A stretch of DNA of 10,106 nucleotides from Saccoglossus kowalevskii. Lineage: Eukaryota; Hemichordata; Enteropneusta; Harrimaniidae. The stretch spans positions 1 to 10,106 of the forward strand of contig NW_003149176.1 in the NCBI RefSeq assembly GCF_000003605.2. The letters run 5' to 3'. Under the pieces are notes generated by a model that saw nothing but the letters and a program-made list of their open reading frames with translations, had not been told where the DNA came from and did no database searches. A program made the translations under genes and the position numbers. This document shows positions 6,872 to 10,106 of the stretch, one piece after another. Every line of letters starts with the position of its first letter. The first letter of the stretch is position 1.

Positions 6872-7000
6872 CAGGGGATAGCGCGAACGCAGTCCCCCAC
6901 TAACATAAATTATGCGCCCGAGTCGCCCACATTTGGGGTGATCGCAGGTGTCAGCCCAGCCGAAGTGCAATGGGAGGGCCTCTCCCTGAGGGAACCGCCT
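6872..7000 (-). ncRNA. U1: U1 snRNA gene, 3' fragment (nt 37-165) split by a LINE
   Basis: 129 nt identical to U1 nt 37-165 apart from nt 98 G to A (position 6939), which breaks a G-C pair in stem-loop III. On the minus strand the LINE ends at 7001 and U1 resumes with AGGCGGUU. Nt 1-36 and the promoter are not next to it; they would lie on the far side of the LINE, outside the window. This is a dead U1 gene that keeps its 3' box. Confidence 0.92.
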
Positions 7001-7261
7001 ATTTTTGTTTTAGGGTGGCAAAAAAAAAAACCCTACTCTAAGACAAAGAATACCAACAACAACAAAAACAAAGGAAAATCTACTCTAACCTACAACTGTG
7101 CACCCTAGGCAGGCCAGCCACGCTGGGTCTAGGCACACGAGGTTACGATCCTCCCTGCCTGATCTTTTGAAACAGTTGTTAAACCAAAAGCACGACAAAT
7201 AAATAAATAAAAGGCTAACAGACAACAGGAAAGATGAAACAAAAGACAGAAAAACAGAACC
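7001..7261 (-). other. LINE 3' untranslated region
   Basis: 261 nt between the ORF2 stop (TAG, 7262-7264) and U1. It contains no coding potential. It ends in TAGGGT, a T11 run, ACCCTA and then AAAACAAAAAT before U1. A long poly(A) tail is absent. The terminal 40 nt may be what the reverse transcriptase recognises, which is an inference from other target-specific LINEs. Confidence 0.75.
7011..7035 (-). repeat. Inverted repeat at the LINE 3' end
   Basis: TAGGGT at 7011-7016 and its exact inverse ACCCTA at 7030-7035 enclose a 13-nt loop. The A11 run at 7020-7030 (U-rich in the element RNA) fills most of the loop and ends on the first base of the right arm. It lies 10 nt from the junction with U1. 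Confidence 0.55.
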
Positions 7262-7981
7262 CTAAAGTTTAGATTTCACTTTGGAGTTGGTCTTTTCGAT
7301 GAGGAATTGCCATTTTTCCGAGACGGTATCGGTGTCCTCATTATTGATGTCGGCTTCGATTCTGGAACTAATATACCTCTTGGTGTTTATGAGGACTTCT
7401 GCATATGTGACATGCTGTTTTTCAAAGTTGGCGTAGCATCTGGATTTCCAGATTTCATGTTTAATAACATTAACCATGTACAATATGACGGCCTGAATGT
7501 GAGCTTGGAGTGGTGAGGCGAGAATCCCATAGTACACAAGATTTTTGCTGCAGATAATGGTGATTCCGGTGTTATGACGGATATAGTGTTCGAGCCAGGA
7601 CCAGAGCAAGGATGGTGTGTCACATTCTAAGAACAGGTGGTCGAGAGTCTCTACTTGTGAGCAGTCAACTCTTGGGCAGGAGCGAGAAGTTATGCATCCC
7701 CAATGATATAGGGTGCTCTTTGTCTTCAGAGCCTTGTGAACGATTTTCCAGGCCAGCTCCTTCAACAGGTTATCCAGAAGAGGACTGTGGCACGATGCGA
7801 AAATTTTACTCCAGTTCATGTGGGGAGCTTTCAAGATGACGTGTGGGGTATGCGATAGTTTCTCAAGGAGAGTGGAATACACAGATTTTGTAGATATGAT
7901 CGTCCAGTTGGATGTGCAGAGTGTCGCATGGTTTTGTTGACAAGACTTTCTGAGGTGAGCATGCCATTGTGGTGGGTCAGA
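7262..7981 (-). pseudogene. ORF2 C-terminal part with zf-RVT zinc motif (after frameshift)
   Basis: This frame is open from the frameshift near 7981 to TAG at 7262, about 239 codons. It has no start of its own and continues the ORF2 protein in the next frame. It carries a C-x4-C-x7-H-x4-C motif (CPRVDC...DHLFLEC, nucleotides 7622-7678), preceded by the LAWKIVHKAL stretch. This is the layout of the zf-RVT domain found after the RT thumb in L1/Tx1-group LINEs and thought to bind nucleic acid. The tail beyond it is hydrophobic, then charged and lysine-rich. It is separated from the RT part only by the frame change. Confidence 0.8.
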
Positions 7982-10106
7982 AAAAGTGCGGATACAGGTT
8001 AGACCAAGGCAGAGCCAGAATTGCTAGAAGGTTTTTATTCGCCCAGGACAGAGGGAAGAAGCGATCTGGGAGATCCGACACCATAGAACTACAGGAACTT
8101 TGAATAAAAATGGCATCAGCCTTCATTTGGATGTTAACCAGGCCCAATCCCCCTTCTTGTAGAGGCAGATAGAAAGTTTCCCGCTTTATAAATTCTTTCT
8201 TCCCAGACCACATGAAGTTGAAAACCAGAGGAGTGAGCGTCTGAATGACAGAGTTGGGAATATTGTAGATGTGTGCAATGTACCAAAGTGGTGCGGTAAC
8301 GAGGTTGTTTATGACGATGACTTTTCCGACCATTGAGAGACGTCTCTTCTCCCATTGAGTAAGAGTGGTTTTAAACTTCTTGACGCAACTGTCCCAATTG
8401 ACGGCACTCATATCGATGCTCCCAAACCAGAAGCCATTGATTTTGATTCTGACCCCCGTCCAGTCAATGTTATAAGGCTTGTCTGAACGGTTTCTCCAGC
8501 TTCCTAGGAAGAGACCTTTGCATTTCGTCATATTGAGTTCAGAGCCCGAAGCAGTACCAAATCTCTCAAAAAGTTGGAACAGAGCCTTGAACGACTTATT
8601 ATCAGTAACCAGAGCTGTGGAGTCATCTGCATATTGGAGAAGTTTGCATTCAGTTTTTGATCCAGGTAGTTTCACACCTTTGATTTCGGTTGAACTCTGC
8701 ACAGCTGCTGCAAGCGGCTCCATGAAAATGATGTACAGCAAAGGTGAGAGTGGGCAGCCCTGACGGACACCCCTAGATAAAGAAAAGGCAGGGGACACAT
8801 GCCCATTGACGGTGACCGAACTCATGATATCATTGTAGATCGTCTTGATGTAAGAACAGAAGAGTGAGCCGCAATTCAGCTGCATGAGGGTTTTATATAG
8901 GAATTTCCACTCAACCCTATCAAAGGCTTTTTTCTGATCCAAAGAAACGATAGCACTGCCAAAGCCTCTGCTATTAGCAAAAGTGGTGAAATCTCTCAGG
9001 ATGCGAACGTTTTGGTGAATTGACCGCCCAGCAACACCACAGGTTTGGAAAGGCCCGATAACAGATGGAAGAACAGAATATAAACGGGTGGCGAGAGCTT
9101 TCGTGACGATTTTGTAGTCAACGTTAAGAAGGGATATAGGTCTTTTATCCCCAGGGCACACTGCTTCGTGATGATTACCTTCTTGGGGTGAAGGCTTATT
9201 CACCAGGGTGATTAGACCCTGACGCTGGGAGGTGGATAGTTGACCTTGTGTCATGGCGATATTAATAACTTGGGTGAAATCTTCTCCTAGATCTTCCCAG
9301 AAGAGCATATAAAATTCTTTGGGAAGACCATCCAAGCCCGGGGTCTTATTATCTTTCATGTTCTTCAGAGCATCATGTAACTCTTTCTGTATAATTGGTT
9401 TGTCAAGTTGTTGTTTTTGCATGTCAGAGAAAGACCTGGTGAGCTTGCCCAGGAAGAAATCTTGCTCCTTGCAGTCTAAGTTTGGTTGTGATGTATATAA
9501 TTTACTATAAAATTGGGCAAAGACAGATGGGACTTCATCCGGATCTGACACCACTTTGCCTTCAGCATTGATAACACTGGAGACCAGCTTGCTCTTGCCA
9601 CGTCTGCGTTCTGTAGTTAAAAAGACGCTTGACCATCTTTCCTGCTCTTGAATAAGTTGTGCTCGCGAGCGGATTTTCGCCCCTTCCAGTTTCCTAAGCT
9701 GTAAGTCATGAATTTTCTTTTTGGTAATGTGGTAGGATCCCAGGGTAGCCCGAGTACGGTCTCCCGAGTTAAGCTTATGTGTCAGTTCTTTAGAATGATG
9801 AAGAAGTTTGTTCAGCTTTGCTCTATTGTCTTGCGATATGCGTTTTGAGTGCGTGGTGATTAGTGATTTGGCCCGAGCCTTGACTGTGTCCCACCAGTCC
9901 AAAATAGAGTCAAAGGCAGGTTTAAGGGTCTTCCATTGTTGGATGTGTTTTCTTATGCTACTCCTGACTACAGGGTCTTGGAGGGTTGAGATATTACACT
10001 TCCATACACCTCGACCTCTTGCGATGGATGTTGGCATCTTGAGTACACAGGTGATGAATTCATGGTCAGAGAATGGACAAGGAATGATTTTAGATTCAGT
10101 GGTCAT
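7977..10106 (-). CDS. LINE ORF2: APE endonuclease end and reverse transcriptase (partial)
   Basis: 709 codons are open from the window edge to TGA at 7977-7979. The ATG at the edge is unlikely to be the start, because the frame opens inside the endonuclease: residues 13-15 are SDH, the conserved APE end motif. RT motifs follow: KTPGLDGLP (254-262), RPISLLNVDYKI (322-333), SLDQKKAFDRV with catalytic D390 (motif A), RGVRQGCPLSP (445-455, motif B), YADD at 492-495 (motif C, nucleotides 8622-8633), and a thumb region with EGGLGL near 651-656. All catalytic residues are present. The protein nicks the target and copies the element RNA at the nick. The stop is premature: coding continues in the next frame after an A5 run at 7981-7985, so one base is extra there or the assembly is wrong. 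Confidence 0.92.
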   Translation of the reverse strand: MTTESKIIPCPFSDHEFITCVLKMPTSIARGRGVWKCNISTLQDPVVRSSIRKHIQQWKTLKPAFDSILDWWDTVKARAKSLITTHSKRISQDNRAKLNKLLHHSKELTHKLNSGDRTRATLGSYHITKKKIHDLQLRKLEGAKIRSRAQLIQEQERWSSVFLTTERRRGKSKLVSSVINAEGKVVSDPDEVPSVFAQFYSKLYTSQPNLDCKEQDFFLGKLTRSFSDMQKQQLDKPIIQKELHDALKNMKDNKTPGLDGLPKEFYMLFWEDLGEDFTQVINIAMTQGQLSTSQRQGLITLVNKPSPQEGNHHEAVCPGDKRPISLLNVDYKIVTKALATRLYSVLPSVIGPFQTCGVAGRSIHQNVRILRDFTTFANSRGFGSAIVSLDQKKAFDRVEWKFLYKTLMQLNCGSLFCSYIKTIYNDIMSSVTVNGHVSPAFSLSRGVRQGCPLSPLLYIIFMEPLAAAVQSSTEIKGVKLPGSKTECKLLQYADDSTALVTDNKSFKALFQLFERFGTASGSELNMTKCKGLFLGSWRNRSDKPYNIDWTGVRIKINGFWFGSIDMSAVNWDSCVKKFKTTLTQWEKRRLSMVGKVIVINNLVTAPLWYIAHIYNIPNSVIQTLTPLVFNFMWSGKKEFIKRETFYLPLQEGGLGLVNIQMKADAIFIQSSCSSMVSDLPDRFFPLSWANKNLLAILALPWSNLYPHFF

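Larger units (their letters stand above)
662..7000 (-). repeat. Tandem U1 snRNA gene array
   Basis: Eight unit steps of a roughly 791-796 bp repeat. U1 5' ends fall at 693, 1484, 2276, 3067, 3861, 4652, 5448 and 6244, giving periods of 791, 792, 791, 794, 791, 796 and 796. Each unit is a 165-bp U1 gene plus a 626-631 bp spacer, and all units point the same way. Units differ only by scattered single bases, AG-repeat length (7 or 8), C-run length (6 or 7) and a 4-bp CTCA duplication. Such likeness indicates recent concerted evolution. Both ends of the array are LINE insertions inside U1, so the true array may extend beyond them. Confidence 0.95.
7001..10106 (-). mobile_element. 3' part of a Tx1/L1-group non-LTR retrotransposon in a U1 gene
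   Basis: From right to left this piece holds the end of an APE endonuclease, a full reverse transcriptase, a C-terminal zinc motif, a 261-nt 3' UTR and the exact junction with U1 at 7001/7000. The order APE, RT, CCHC in one ORF2 is that of the L1/Tx1 group. The RT sequence style (RPISLLNVDYKI, SLDQKKAFDRV, YADD) is closest to Tx1-type elements as I know them. There is no LTR, integrase or RNase H in view. It lies in the same sense as U1. The element has no poly(A) tail at the junction. The 5' part is outside the window. Confidence 0.88.

Noticed and set aside
662-7000. CRISPR array or simple satellite DNA
   Set aside because: The 791-bp units are far too long for CRISPR, and each unit holds a full U1 gene with promoter and 3' box.
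7020-7030. A11 run as a poly(A) tail of an inserted element
   Set aside because: It is on the plus strand. The LINE runs on the minus strand, where this is a T run inside the 3' UTR, not at its end.
7307-7839. Plus-strand open frames over the ORF2 C-terminal region, and those at 8479-8763 and 9319-9510
   Set aside because: They are antisense to a clear ORF2 coding region with RT and zinc motifs.

Overview
The window is animal nuclear DNA. It holds a tandem array of U1 spliceosomal RNA genes, all on the minus strand. At each edge the array is cut by a minus-strand non-LTR retrotransposon (LINE) that enters a U1 gene at essentially the same place. The U1 RNA type, snRNA-style promoter parts and a Tx1/L1-group LINE point to a metazoan, probably an invertebrate. 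I cannot name the phylum. Nothing bacterial is present; open frames inside the array are chance.

Layout, left to right: 1-661 is the 5' end of a LINE (about 410 nt of leader, then the start of ORF1, running off the left edge). 662-693 is nt 1-32 of a split U1 gene. 694-6871 carries seven complete 165-nt U1 genes with eight 626-631 bp spacers (period 791-796 bp, about 99% alike by eye). 6872-7000 is nt 37-165 of a second split U1 gene. 7001-10106 is the 3' part of a LINE: a 3' UTR, then ORF2 with the end of an APE endonuclease, a complete reverse transcriptase and a C-terminal zinc motif. ORF2 is broken by one frameshift and runs off the right edge.

Each U1 gene has a PSE-like element at about -54 to -60 (TCACCGT core), an SPH/Staf (ZNF143) site at -225 to -243 as distal element, and a 3' box 6-22 nt after the RNA. 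The U1 RNAs keep the 5' splice-site pairing sequence, the U1A loop, an Sm-like site and stem-loop 4.

The main result is the pair of junctions. On the U1 strand the left element starts right after U1 nt 32 and the right element ends right before nt 37, both in the sense direction. Both cuts fall inside the 10-nt loop of stem-loop I, the U1-70K binding site, and only AUGG (nt 33-36) lies between them. The simplest reading is a U1-gene-specific LINE family of the Tx1 type, comparable to known Tx1-group elements that target U2 snRNA, 5S rRNA or tRNA genes. It would sit behind a complete U1 promoter and in front of a U1 3' box. That both ends belong to one family is inferred, since no single copy is seen whole.
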